This document shows positions 9,308 through 19,338 of a stretch of 64,000 nucleotides of DNA, in pieces (position 1 is the stretch's first letter; each line of letters starts with the position of its first letter). The DNA lies in NCBI GenBank assembly GCA_024867545.1, contig JANFNE010000055.1, positions 186,001 through 250,000 on the forward strand, read 5' to 3'. This DNA is from Phytopythium helicoides (taxonomy: Eukaryota > Oomycota > Peronosporomycetes > Pythiales > Pythiaceae). The translations under genes and the position numbers were made by a program. A model generated the notes under the pieces. That model was not told the DNA's origin, searched no databases, and was given only the letters and a program-made list of their open reading frames with translations.

Positions 9308-10456
9308 TCAATTTGAAGTCGTGTCTGAAGAGGAAGTGCTCATGACGGCTGCCAGAGGCGTCCTTTTGTCTAGGATTTGTGCACACGCGGCGTCGACAGC
9401 ACTCGTCCGCACTGCTTGGCTCACACATGCGCTACAGAAAACCACCTTGCGCTTCAACAGCTCGTCGTCCGGTGTCACGAATCTCAGCTTCTTGGTAATC
9501 TTGCACGAGAAGCACACATAGCCAAAACATAGTCGACACTTGTCCTTGCCAATGACCATGTTGGTCTTGCCGCACGTCACGCACACCTTCTCGCGTCTAG
9601 CGTTGCTGAAAGAGTTTCTCTGATCGTATTGTTTCTCCAGTAGCCACGTGAGCTTCTTCATTTGGCCGCAATACACATACTTGGTGCACGATAAAAACGC
9701 TTCGGCAGCCGCAGGCATGTGCAGAATCGGCAAGATGTCGCCGCCAGGGTTGGCTGTTCCGGTGGCCCAGATCTCAATACAGTTCGGAGCTACTTGGCGA
9801 AAAAAACCGCATACGGAGAGCATCGCACGAATCCGCTTCGGCAACGGGTGTGCCTGGGGGAAGTCAACAGAGTGGAGTAGGTGATACCCGACATGCTCGC
9901 CCGCGCTCGTCTTGATCAATCCCGTCGCCTCCATATATACATAATCGCGGTTCCTCACGAGGTTGGTCTGTCGAAGTGGCAGGTCGAGCTCCATCCACTT
10001 AATAATCAGAGACCGGAAAGGCTCTTCGGTTGTTGGTTCGATGACGGGACACAGCACGGCTGCGCCGCTCAGGTCGTCGACATAGGATGCCTTGACTCGC
10101 ATAGTGTTGACCGTCGGGTTGAGCACGCCGAAGAGCAGATCCTCCAGTTGACCAACGACGGTGCCATATGCGAGGATGACTGGGAGTTCGTCTGTCTCAC
10201 TGCTAGCAGGGTCGGTCTGCAAGTATTGCTCAATTTCGCGGCGGGGTCTCTCGGCATACACGCGCATATCCTCTCGGGTCTTGGCCCGCTTCCATCGTCG
10301 CTCGTCGACTTTGCCGTGCTGTTCGGTGAGTAGTTGTTCGTATCGCGCGAGATTCTCGTGGATGAAGACAAGCGAGAGCTCCTCTAGCTTCGACCTTTCC
10401 TCTGGCGAGAGCTCGAGATCCGGGAACGGGCTGGCTGTGAACCTTGACCTCGACAT
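9308..10456 (-). CDS. START-like / FYVE-like protein (group C, minus strand)
   Basis: 382 residues. The frame is open to a TTG at 10471; the first ATG is at 10456 and gives MSRSRFTASPFPDLEL, matching group C starts. The START-like region (about 95-270) carries LEDLLFGVLNPT, KASYVDD, KWMELDLPL and NRDYVYMEATG. The zinc cluster is C292/C295, a short 11-residue linker, C307/C310/C315/C318 and a final CX2C near 341. The tail contains TSSSDTTSN. Long stretches in the second half of the START-like region are nearly identical in DNA to the 17262 gene, which lies on the opposite strand. It sits between the two copies of the 2.6 kb duplication. Confidence 0.9.
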   Translation of the reverse strand: MSRSRFTASPFPDLELSPEERSKLEELSLVFIHENLARYEQLLTEQHGKVDERRWKRAKTREDMRVYAERPRREIEQYLQTDPASSETDELPVILAYGTVVGQLEDLLFGVLNPTVNTMRVKASYVDDLSGAAVLCPVIEPTTEEPFRSLIIKWMELDLPLRQTNLVRNRDYVYMEATGLIKTSAGEHVGYHLLHSVDFPQAHPLPKRIRAMLSVCGFFRQVAPNCIEIWATGTANPGGDILPILHMPAAAEAFLSCTKYVYCGQMKKLTWLLEKQYDQRNSFSNARREKVCVTCGKTNMVIGKDKCRLCFGYVCFSCKITKKLRFVTPDDELLKRKVVFCSACVSQAVRTSAVDAACAQILDKRTPLAAVMSTSSSDTTSN

Positions 10457-11611
10457 GACTGAGACGTCCAACGCGGACTGCTCGAGCGAGGAGAAGGCGA
10501 AGTAGGCGCCGCCCTCGCTTCTCTGCTAACGGAGGTTATCAACATTCTCCGTGAGCAAATCGCATCGCATTATCATTTCTGGATGTACCGGTACGTCCCA
10601 TCCAAGTGGATCATCCCAAGGAAAGGCGCCAAGCCCAGGTCATAACGGACAGTCGATAGTTGGCGCTCACTCCAAGCGAAAGCTTGAGATGCAGCTGCAT
10701 TTGCGCCAGATGACCACTGCCTTTGTGGGCGAGCGCGAGGTGCAATGTTTGCCACCGCCGAAGCACACCAAATTGAGCTCTTGGTCAGAGGGGTCAACAG
10801 CACTCGGTCATCGTTCTACTACTGTACAGCGACAAACGACACGGGGACACAGGTTCAGCCGACGGACTCGTGCACAAGCACAGAACGCCTTCGGCCATAT
10901 GCCCAATCGCAAGCCCACGACCGTCATCGAGCCACAATGGATGGTGCATCTTCAGGCTGATCAACTCCTTCCTTGTGATGGCATGTAGGTAAAGGACTGA
11001 GTATCGACGGTATGCACGGCGTGGGTGCGGGTGGCTTGGTGGCTTGCATCAAGTACTTGACTCCATCCATGGCATCAACGAGCATCACGGAGCTCATGAA
11101 ATAGGTGCAGAACATGAACAACTCGGTCATTATCCACGGCACAGCCCCTCGCTGGCCACTCACTGCGGCTACTGAGCTTCCCCACGGCTCTCGACAAGGC
11201 ATTTGGCATTATCCTCTCGATCAGTAACGAGTTCATGGTCTTTTCTTTGGAATTATCGTTGCTGCAGAGCTGGCGGGACGGTACCCTCGGAAAAGATGCT
11301 GCTCGGCAAGCTCGAGCAGGTCATCCAGAAGACAAACAGAAACAACCCAAGGATCCGGAGTATGCCATCACAGTATTATTGTGCATCAACGTGTTTGTGG
11401 CTGTGCGAAGCCGAGCGTCTTGTGCAAAAACTCACACGGTACGACGTTGACCTGCAGAACTTCGGAAAGCGTGACAGGAGAAAAAGGCCTGCGAGATGCT
11501 CAGTTCGCGAAACTACTTCATCGTGACGACTAGAGATGTCAGAATGGCAGGCCATACTCGAACTCGAACGCATTGATAGTCCGGAGAAGGTCAAAGTGCC
11601 GTTGCCAGCGC
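10457..11611. other. Intergenic with unassigned open stretches
   Basis: Upstream side of the minus-strand group C gene followed by about 1 kb of uncertain sequence. Several 70-145 codon frames exist (for example 10551-10988, which begins with GTG), but none has a recognisable domain. A frame through about 10990-11290 reads as possibly decayed coding sequence with interspersed stops. No function is assigned. Confidence 0.4.
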
Positions 11612-14312
11612 CATGTTTGGTTGAAGTTGCATGCAAATACAAGCATCAGCCTCCATTAGCATTTGAACTGTCGAAGTGCATCCTAAATGGAAATGCTTCA
11701 TCCCCACTTCTCCTTCAGTTTTAGCCTCCTAAACGACATAAATCACACCGACACCAGGCTCAACTCCCAAGGGACACTCGATACGAATCTGTGCTGCTGT
11801 CTACGAATGGATGGTGCTATCTACAATTCACGAGGAGGTGGTATCTACTAATCCAAAAGTCACTTTCTACAGCATCAATCAACCAAGGCACCTTCCGCCT
11901 GCCGTGGCAGCTTCGACCAGGAGGCCTCGAAGCGCCAAAGATGTAGACTCTTAAGGCTCCGAGACCGCAATGCTGCAAAATTTGTCGCTTCCAGGCTCCT
12001 AGGCTCCAAAATGTCGATGCTCCAAGAGTTGCCGGCTCCCACGCTTCAAAATGGCTCCAAGGCTTCGAGATACCGACGTTTCGATGCGTGGGTGGTTCGG
12101 CGCTCGAGTACTCCTAGGTTTCTGTGCTTCGAGACTCCAAGATACCCAGGATGACCTCAAGGCACAGTGGGCGAATTTTCCGAGATTCTGTTTGCTTCGC
12201 TATCACGGAAGGAACTCAAAGACGGACAGCTCGATACGCCGCAAAACGTCACAAGACGGGTGTGGTGTTCGCTGCATGATTGATACTAAAGAGTCCGCGC
12301 GTATTGCGCGACGGCGACTGCGTGTGCTCAAGTTGTACTTGGTGGTGTATCGACGAAATGTGTTTTCGCACCTGGGAGTTTTGTCGGCTCCAGTTCGCCA
12401 TCAGATCTTTTCTCTCGCAATGACTGCTTTTCTTGGAGGAGAGTTCTCTCCGAGCGCTTAGTTGTCGTTGCACTTCACTCGTCGAGCCTTCACGAGGTGT
12501 TGGAACTCTGGACTTGGGTTTGACGATGACATTGATATATGTCCAGCGGCTGGGTCCTATTCCGGTTTCGATACCAACGATAGCTCTGGTGGCAAATCGG
12601 CGGATGTCCGCGACTCCTTGGACTAAACTTTGTCCAAGAGAGGGTCATTGTTGGTAATGCTATCCAGATCGCTGGCATCCTTGTTGAGTGGGAAACCATT
12701 GTTATCACGCACCGCGGCAAGGGTCGTAGACGGCTCGACTACGGTACCGGAAACAATACTCTCGCGAGGTGGCTGACCTCTTTAACGCCAACACCAGCTT
12801 CAGCGAGCTATCTTTGCACAACAAAATTGACGAGAGCAAATCTATGGGGCATACAGTACTGGCTATCTAGTTACTTTCTTGATGATCTCACAGCCACAGG
12901 CTTGAGAGTCTTCGTGAGGATCAAATCCAAAACAACTGTCACGAGCTAGTGCGGCGGCTCTGGTGGAGGTATATTGGTACAGTACTATGTAATGCACTCC
13001 TTGCTGGAGCATCATGGCACCTGGTCTCGACATCTGGTCGGCGTCATACGGTGCAAGGGAAGTATTGCACGCTTTTTCGCGAACCCTCGGACCAGCATTA
13101 GCTATCTACAGCCGTTTGACAAGCTGGTCGAAAAGAGTTCGTCGAAGGAGCTCAATGCACCCTACAGTATCGTCACATGAGACGAACCTTTCCGTTTAAC
13201 ACTTCAGATTTCGAAATCCACCTCTCAAGCGCTTCGACCACCCATGGGGAAAGACCGCTGCATGGCCAGTCCCTTCAGAGACCTACAACTCTCCATTGAA
13301 GATCGACAAGGACTAGACAACCTCGCCAGAGCACTCGTGCAGACCAACTTCGACAAATACCTCGCATACCTCGGGAGGAAGCAACGCACCGTCGACACAC
13401 GTGTGTGGAAACTCGCCAAACAAAAGGAAAACGTACAAGTCTACACGGAACGACCCACCGGAGAAGGCTCCCACCAGTTCGGACAAGATGACACGCCCTC
13501 CGAACTACCCGCCATCAAGGTCGTCGGCAAACTCGAAGGACGACTCGATGACCTCATGTTCGGCGTCGTCAACCCGACGCAGGATGTCATGCGCATCAAG
13601 GCGTCGTACGTGGACGACATCAGCGGCGCCGCCATCCTCGCGTCCATCGTCGAGCCGACGCCAGACAACCCGTTCGAGTCGCTCTCGGTCAAGTGGATGG
13701 AACTCGTGCTGCCGCTCAACTCGATCAACCTCGTCAACAACCGCGACTACGTGTTGATCGAAGGCACGGGGTACGTGACGCTGCCGAGTGGCGAGCAAGT
13801 CGGCTACCACTTGCTGCACTCGGTCAACTTCCCGCAGACGCATCCGCTCCCGGGGTGCACGCGCGCCAACATGTCCAAGTGCGGCTTCTTCCGCCAGGTC
13901 TCTCGCAACACCATCGAGGTGTACGCGACTGGCATCATGGATCCTGGTGGCGACTTGATTCGCATGTTGTTGGTCCCGAGCATGGCGTCGATGTTTTTGC
14001 GGATGCTTCGGTACGCGTCTTGCGGGTTGAGCAAGAAGCTGACGTGGTTGTTGGAGCAGAAGTTCAGTGAGTCGAAGCAGGCGAGTGGGAAGCGTCGAGA
14101 CTCGAAGTGTGTGACTTGTTCGGTGGTGACTGGAAGTGGTTTTCTGAGCGGTTCGAGTTCGTGTCAGTTGTGTTCCGGGTATCTATGCGGGACATGCAAG
14201 GTTGAGCGCAAGTTGAGTTTCATAACGGTGGATACGACCTTGACTCGTCGTCGTGTGACTTTTTGTAAGCGGTGCATTCAATCCGCTGCTCTGATGAGCG
14301 CTGTGGATGCTG
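11612..14312 (+). repeat. Segmental duplication, copy 2
   Basis: Near-identical to 6399-8937, with a few substitutions and two extra segments (in about 12350-12480 and 12507-12548). It carries the GGCTCCAA-type degenerate repeat at about 11920-12150, an open but ATG-less frame at about 12584-12946, and the group B gene at 13244. Confidence 0.9.
12584..12946 (+). other. Unassigned open stretch in the duplicated non-coding block
   Basis: About 120 codons without a stop (includes the words VIVGNAIQIAGILVEW and ITHRGKGRRRLDYG), with no credible ATG start. The matching frame also exists in the first duplicate copy (about 7209-7571). It could be the remains of a gene or transposon carried along in the duplication; I do not recognise it. 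Confidence 0.25.
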
Positions 14313-14431
14313 CCAAAGCTCAAATTGGCAGCAACACTACTTCGAAGGGGCTTGATGTAGCCGTAAGGTCGATGGAAAGTGTGCGTATGGATTCTTCTGC
14401 GGTCACAGAACCATCGAGCGTAGGTGACTGA
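13244..14431 (+). CDS. START-like / FYVE-like protein (group B, copy 4)
   Basis: 395 residues, ATG at 13244. It differs from the 7869 product before the tail by only a few residues (VQTNFDK for VQTTFDK, RRDSKC for RRDPKC). Zinc-ligand cysteines are at 289/292, 307/310/315/318 and 341/344, with a 14-residue linker. The tail diverges after about residue 357 and ends VTEPSSVGD, resembling the end of the inverted copy at 3943-5124 rather than that of its duplicate twin. Upstream ~1.6 kb is shared with the 7869 gene, so the two probably have equivalent promoters. Confidence 0.9.
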   Translation: MGKDRCMASPFRDLQLSIEDRQGLDNLARALVQTNFDKYLAYLGRKQRTVDTRVWKLAKQKENVQVYTERPTGEGSHQFGQDDTPSELPAIKVVGKLEGRLDDLMFGVVNPTQDVMRIKASYVDDISGAAILASIVEPTPDNPFESLSVKWMELVLPLNSINLVNNRDYVLIEGTGYVTLPSGEQVGYHLLHSVNFPQTHPLPGCTRANMSKCGFFRQVSRNTIEVYATGIMDPGGDLIRMLLVPSMASMFLRMLRYASCGLSKKLTWLLEQKFSESKQASGKRRDSKCVTCSVVTGSGFLSGSSSCQLCSGYLCGTCKVERKLSFITVDTTLTRRRVTFCKRCIQSAALMSAVDAAKAQIGSNTTSKGLDVAVRSMESVRMDSSAVTEPSSVGD

Positions 14432-15107
14432 CTCACAGAATTGTTCACGGCCCCTGAATGTTTGGGGGCAATATATTTGAGCACATGAAGCCCTTGTTTG
14501 GAACGCCCGTATTGTTACGTCTACCTTTTATGCTCTTGGTTCACTTCGAAATGCTAACACCCGAGGTCTTTCTCTGCCGGGGCGTGCAATACTGCGATCG
14601 TAAAACGCGATTGACGCGACAATTGCACAGATCCGAAGCACAGCTAGAAATAAACGTATTAGCATTAGCTTATTCGACTGGGCAACGAAAAGCTTTCCGC
14701 ATGCACAAAAAATGCCTTTACTGGAGCTATCAACACCACGAACAGGATTCTTGTTACCTTGCAGTTGTGGCATAATGCACTGTGCACACTAATGACTCAC
14801 GAACTTTTGCAATGTGTAGCGGGGCATGAGTCGACACATTAGTGTCATCCAGACACAAAATATTGATCCAATCTATACGAGCGATCTGGTGGTCGATCTC
14901 AAGATGCTGTTAGTGACGAATGAGCAGCTTCCAAGATGTGTGGGACTTTACTGATGAGTCTGCGCAAAGTCGGCACGACTCCATAGATGGGATATCTCTC
15001 TCCATTCCCGCACATTCATGGGGAGTACTGGGAGGACGTGCTTGCTAGAGTACATCATCTCACATCCATTTTTCCCACCTTGAGAGCGTGGAAAGGATAT
15101 AATTGCG
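14432..15107. other. Intergenic, upstream of the 15108 gene
   Basis: AT-richer spacer. A TATA-like ggatataattg lies immediately before the ATG of the next gene (about 15094-15104). A 105-codon frame at 14458-14775 starts with ATG but shows no domain features and is open in a region with little codon bias; not called. Confidence 0.45.
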
Positions 15108-16310
15108 ATGTCGACTGCGCGGTTCACAACCAATCCGTTCCCGGACTTCACGGTATCAGCAGCCGACAAGCCACAGCTTGAGCGTCTATCTCAAGACTTC
15201 ATTCTTGAGAACCTCGCCCAGTATGAAGAGCAAGTGAACAAGCGCTACGGCAAGGTTGATGAGCAACGCTGGCGGTTAGCCAAGATGCGCGAAAACGTAA
15301 GTGTGTACTCCAAGCGCTCCAGTAGTGACACGGAGCGCAACTCGCGTGCTATACCTGTGGCTCTACCATTGACAGACGAAGCGGATCACACGGGATGCGA
15401 ACTCCCGGTAGTTCTCGTCCATGGAACGGTTGCTGGGCAACTTGATGACCTTCTTTTTGGTATACTCTGCCCAACAGCCATGTCAATGCGAATCAAGGCA
15501 TCGTACGTCGACGATCTGAGTGCAGCCGCGGTTCTGTCTCCCATCGTCAAGCCAACCTCCGAAGAACCTTTCCGCTCACTCACCATTAAATGGATGGAGC
15601 TCGATCTACCGCTCAGGCAGACACATTTGATCAAAAACCGCGACTATGTGTTTATGGAAGCAACAGGCTTCGTTGAAACAAGCACCGGTGAGCACGTCGG
15701 ATACCTGCTGCAGCACTCGGTCGAGTTCCCTCAAGCGCGTCGGTTGCGGAATCGGGTCCGCGGAATGTTCTCGGTCTGCTGGTTTTTCAGGCAGCTGACA
15801 ACCGGTTGCATTGAAGTCTGGGCCCTCGGCACCCTCGATCCTGGTGGCGATATCATGCACATCCTCATTGGACCAGCGGCAGCGTCGATGTTGCTTTCCT
15901 GTACCAAGTACGTGTACTGCGGTCAAATGAAGAAGCTCACCTGGCTATTGGAGAAGCAATACGCTGCCAAGAACTCTCGTGGCGTTGGGAATCCCATTAA
16001 GGTGTGCGTAACATGCGGTAAGTCCAACCTGGTCATGGGAAACACTAAGTGCAGGCTGTGCTTTGGGCACGTGTGTTTCTCGTGCAAGATAACCAACAAG
16101 CTCAGCTTCATGGCACCCGATAATGCGCTCATTCAGCGCAAGGTTAGCTTCTGCAGCGCATGCATCAGTCGAGCGATGTGGCAGAGCGCTGTAACCGCCG
16201 CTCGCGATCAAATTCGAGGCTCACCTGTGCTTGTCACCGCTTTTCGAGGAACGGTGTCCGACACGATGTCCGAGTGCTCTTTCGACAGCAGGGTGCAAAA
16301 CATCTCGTGA
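15108..16310 (+). CDS. START-like / FYVE-like protein (group C, divergent)
   Basis: 400 residues, ATG at 15108 (MSTARFTTNPFPDF). The START-like motifs are recognisable but altered at normally fixed places: VCWFFRQ replaces CGFFRQ, and LLQHSVEFPQ replaces LLHSVDFPQ. The zinc cluster is intact: C300/C303, an 11-residue linker, and CRLCFGHVCFSC from C315, then FCSAC. The tail carries GTVSDTMSECSF, a good example of the family S-DT-x-SE-x-SF ending. It lies between the two highly similar group C genes (9308 and 17262) but has not shared in their homogenisation, so it may be functionally distinct or less constrained. Confidence 0.9.
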   Translation: MSTARFTTNPFPDFTVSAADKPQLERLSQDFILENLAQYEEQVNKRYGKVDEQRWRLAKMRENVSVYSKRSSSDTERNSRAIPVALPLTDEADHTGCELPVVLVHGTVAGQLDDLLFGILCPTAMSMRIKASYVDDLSAAAVLSPIVKPTSEEPFRSLTIKWMELDLPLRQTHLIKNRDYVFMEATGFVETSTGEHVGYLLQHSVEFPQARRLRNRVRGMFSVCWFFRQLTTGCIEVWALGTLDPGGDIMHILIGPAAASMLLSCTKYVYCGQMKKLTWLLEKQYAAKNSRGVGNPIKVCVTCGKSNLVMGNTKCRLCFGHVCFSCKITNKLSFMAPDNALIQRKVSFCSACISRAMWQSAVTAARDQIRGSPVLVTAFRGTVSDTMSECSFDSRVQNIS

Positions 16311-17261
16311 ATCGATGCCTGTCGCTGATATTATCCTAGCGGTAATGCAAGCATGTGGTAGTTCATTTACTCGGGTAGTAGCATTTTCACAGCAGCTATC
16401 ACTATTCCAATGCGTCGGGATGCTATCGCTTTATCTTGGTCAACACCAGAGCTTAGCCTCGTCTCGAGGCCCTCGTGCCGGTGTTGCTTCTGTTGGTTTT
16501 TTGTTTCTCTTGCCGAATGCCTTGTGACGTGCGGAATCCACAAATCCTGTTAACATCAATTAATCACATAATTTATATCATCTAGTGTTATGACATATGC
16601 TCTTTCCAACCTCTACGATAAGATATAACTTCAATGCTTTTCATTTATGAAAACGTACGTAAAGAGACATTCAGCTCATAACATTTCGACCGATTTCGAC
16701 CGATTTGCGCCGAACGCGGCCTCCCGAAACCAAATTCGCAGTTTTTGGACGAAAATGCGCACTTTTCGCCATACAAAATCTGTCCTTCAGCATTGTTATT
16801 TATGGACACTACCCAGCTTCAGCTGAGTGCTCGCGACTTGCACCATATTAGCCATCCCATCCATTCCCAGAGGGAATACTGCGGCTGAAGCCATCTCAAG
16901 GCGTTCCCAGCTGGGAAAAAATGATCATAATATCTTTCGGTATATTTAATTTCATAGGATTTTCAAGAATACATGGCCAAATAGTATCAATATCTTCTAC
17001 GTCATATAGATTCAAACGGTTTTTGGTCTCATTACACGGTGACGCACGCGTTCGTCGGGACTTGCGGCAGTGAGCAGACCAGGTGAGTGCACCTCTGCGC
17101 GATCGTCACCGCACATGTGGCACGCTCCCTTGGATGGGACGCCTCTCAACGCCACGCACGTGCATCGCAAAGGCGATGTAAACAAACTTTTTTTTTGGGT
17201 TGGCACATCGCTTTTCCTCGAGTCGCTGCGGCGTTGGGCGTGAAAAGCCGAATCAAGTAGC
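16311..17261. other. Intergenic with AT-rich island and possible repeat remnant
   Basis: About 16540-17020 is notably AT-rich and contains a direct repeat (cgaccgatttcgaccgattt at about 16688) followed by gcgccgaacgcggcctcc and an A/T-rich tail. The look is of a non-autonomous element or repeat fragment, but no terminal repeats or coding sequence could be defined. The remainder is presumed promoter of the 17262 gene. Confidence 0.4.
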
Positions 17262-18479
17262 ATGTCGAGAGCGCGATTCACGACCAACCCGTTCCCGGGT
17301 CTCGAGCTCTCGGCGGCCGACAAGTTGCAGCTCGAGGAGCTCTCGCTCGCCTTTATCCAAGAAAACCTCGTGCAATACGAACAACTTCTCACCGAGCAGC
17401 ACGGCAAAGTCGACGAGCGACGATGGAAGCTGGCCAAGACCAAAGAGGATATGCGCGTGTATGCCGAGAGACCCCGTCGCGAAATTGAGCGGTACTCGCA
17501 ATCCATGTCTTCTGGGGATGAGGCAGAGCTCATAGCATCCGATCTTCCGGCGGTTCTCACGCACGGCACTGTCGTCGGTCAACTGGAGGATCTTCTCTTC
17601 GGCGTGCTCAACCCGACGGTCAACACTATGCGAGTCAAGGCATCCTATGTCGACGATCTGAGCGGCGCAGCCGTGCTGTGTCCCGTCATCGAACCAACAA
17701 CCGAAGAGCCTTTCCGGTCTCTGATTATTAAGTGGATGGAGCTCGACCTGCCACTTCGACAGACCAACCTCGTGAGGAACCGCGACTATGTATACATGGA
17801 GGCGACGGGATTGATCAAGACGAGCGCGGGCGAGCATGTCGGGTATCACCTACTCCACTCTGTTGACTTTCCCCAGGCACACCCGTTGCCGAAGCGGATT
17901 CGCGGGATGTTCTCTGTGTGTGGGTTCTTCCGTCAGGTGACTCCGAACTGTATTGAGATCTGGGCCTCGGGCACTGTTGATCCAGGCGGTGACCTCATGC
18001 GCATTCTTCTTGTGCCAGCGGCGGCTGCAGCGCTTCTGTCGTGCATCAAGTATGTGTATTGCGGCCAAATGAAGAAGCTCACGTGGCTACTGGAGAAGCA
18101 GTACGCTGAGAGGAACTCGCGCAGCATCGGAAGACGCGAGAAGATGTGCGTAACATGCGGTAAGACCAACATGGTCATGGGCAAGGCCAAGTGTCGGTTG
18201 TGCTTTGGCTACGTGTGCTTCTCGTGCAAAATTTCCAAGAAGCTGAGCTTTGTGACTCCCGACGACGAGCTGCTGCAGCGCAAGGTGGTTTTCTGCAGTG
18301 CATGCGTGAGCCAGGCGGTGCGGACGAGCGCTGTCGACGCCGCGCGTGCCCAAATCCGAGGCACTGCGTCGAGTTTGGCGGCCTTCCGCAACACTTCTTC
18401 TTCGGACACGGCTTCAGAGCGCTCATTTGATAGCTGTTCCTCGTCGGTACCTCGGCGTCAAACTGGTCTCATACCATGA
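17262..18479 (+). CDS. START-like / FYVE-like protein (group C)
   Basis: 405 residues, ATG at 17262 (MSRARFTTNPFPGLEL). START-like motifs LEDLLFGVLNPT, KASYVDD, KWMELDLPL, NRDYVYMEATG and CGFFRQ are all standard. Zinc ligands begin at C296/C299, with an 11-residue linker and the knuckle CRLCFGYVCFSC. A short helix-like segment (SAVDAARAQI) follows, then a tail with SSSDTASERSF. DNA of the START-like region is nearly identical over long blocks to the inverted gene at 9308-10456 about 7 kb away, while flanks and linkers differ, consistent with gene conversion. Confidence 0.92.
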   Translation: MSRARFTTNPFPGLELSAADKLQLEELSLAFIQENLVQYEQLLTEQHGKVDERRWKLAKTKEDMRVYAERPRREIERYSQSMSSGDEAELIASDLPAVLTHGTVVGQLEDLLFGVLNPTVNTMRVKASYVDDLSGAAVLCPVIEPTTEEPFRSLIIKWMELDLPLRQTNLVRNRDYVYMEATGLIKTSAGEHVGYHLLHSVDFPQAHPLPKRIRGMFSVCGFFRQVTPNCIEIWASGTVDPGGDLMRILLVPAAAAALLSCIKYVYCGQMKKLTWLLEKQYAERNSRSIGRREKMCVTCGKTNMVMGKAKCRLCFGYVCFSCKISKKLSFVTPDDELLQRKVVFCSACVSQAVRTSAVDAARAQIRGTASSLAAFRNTSSSDTASERSFDSCSSSVPRRQTGLIP

Positions 18480-19338
18480 CTGTGCTGGCCGCCACAGGCT
18501 TGGTACATGATGCGTGGCACAAATCAAGTCGAGCGAAGTGAGCTTTGCTCGCTCTCGCCGACGCCACTTTTACCCATCGATTTCGTCCGCTTGCGTTCAA
18601 GCCGCCGTCATCACCGTTCCCTTGCAATTCCCGCGAGGTGGTTGCATCCAGTGAGGGTGGGATATCAGGCAATGACAGCAGACGGTTTGTCCGCCGTACA
18701 TGTAATTGAGCTCCCGCATCCACTTCCGAAGGTATCAGGAACACGCACGACTCATGCGTGTACTGTGCCACGAAACCTGGTCATCCACCACCAGTGAAGT
18801 GGTGGCGGGTCTGATCGGAATTGCGTGGCGGGCAGCTCTTCAAATTTCTCTCGACCCCCACAGACCTGACTGCACCTGTACCTAGGTACATGTTGAGAGC
18901 GGCTCGTCCTCTCATGGTTGTGTGAGCTCAAGATGTGCGTCGAGTCGCGAGTGGAACTGCTTGAAGCGCCTGCTGCCGACCAGGAAAGCAAAAAGGTCGG
19001 CGGACGCCAAGATCGGATTTTTGTTCTGAATATTAACATATATCATTTCTCTACACCATATTACGCCAAAAAGCACTGATGAAATGTTAGCTTCAACCAG
19101 TTCATGTGGTGCTTGCGAGCACAGACGCGCCATGCAGATGTGGAAAGAGTGGCACGCTTTACGTGCGCTCGACTGCCGGATGGCCATAGCGATCGCACTC
19201 CTTGAGCACATCGCGGCTCCTGAGCATTGTCTGCCACGTACGACCGAACACTCTCAACCGGCTCGAGGGTACTATCTTCTCTTTCTTCATTTGTCTTTTT
19301 GACACGTCAGAGCATCGCGTCGGTCGTGACTAACCTCG
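18480..19338. other. Intergenic, upstream of the 19339 gene
   Basis: No supportable gene. It contains a small perfect hairpin (ccaccac...gtggtgg at about 18786-18806) and a cctgtacctaggtacatg palindromic word near 18875. The 3' end holds the initiator described separately. Confidence 0.5.
19285..19301 (+). promoter_or_regulatory. Oomycete initiator-like element
   Basis: The sequence tcttcatttgtctttttg fits the known oomycete core promoter pattern (GCTCATTYBNCAWTTT-like) and lies about 38-54 bases before the ATG at 19339, a typical distance for these short 5' leaders. Assignment rests on consensus resemblance only. Confidence 0.5.

Noticed and set aside
18752..19039. Minus-strand peptide with EKFEELPATQFR, loosely like QFEDLATLEFR near 56255-56290 (minus)
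   Set aside because: The resemblance covers about a dozen residues, neither frame has a supported start, and it could be chance; worth only a quick alignment.
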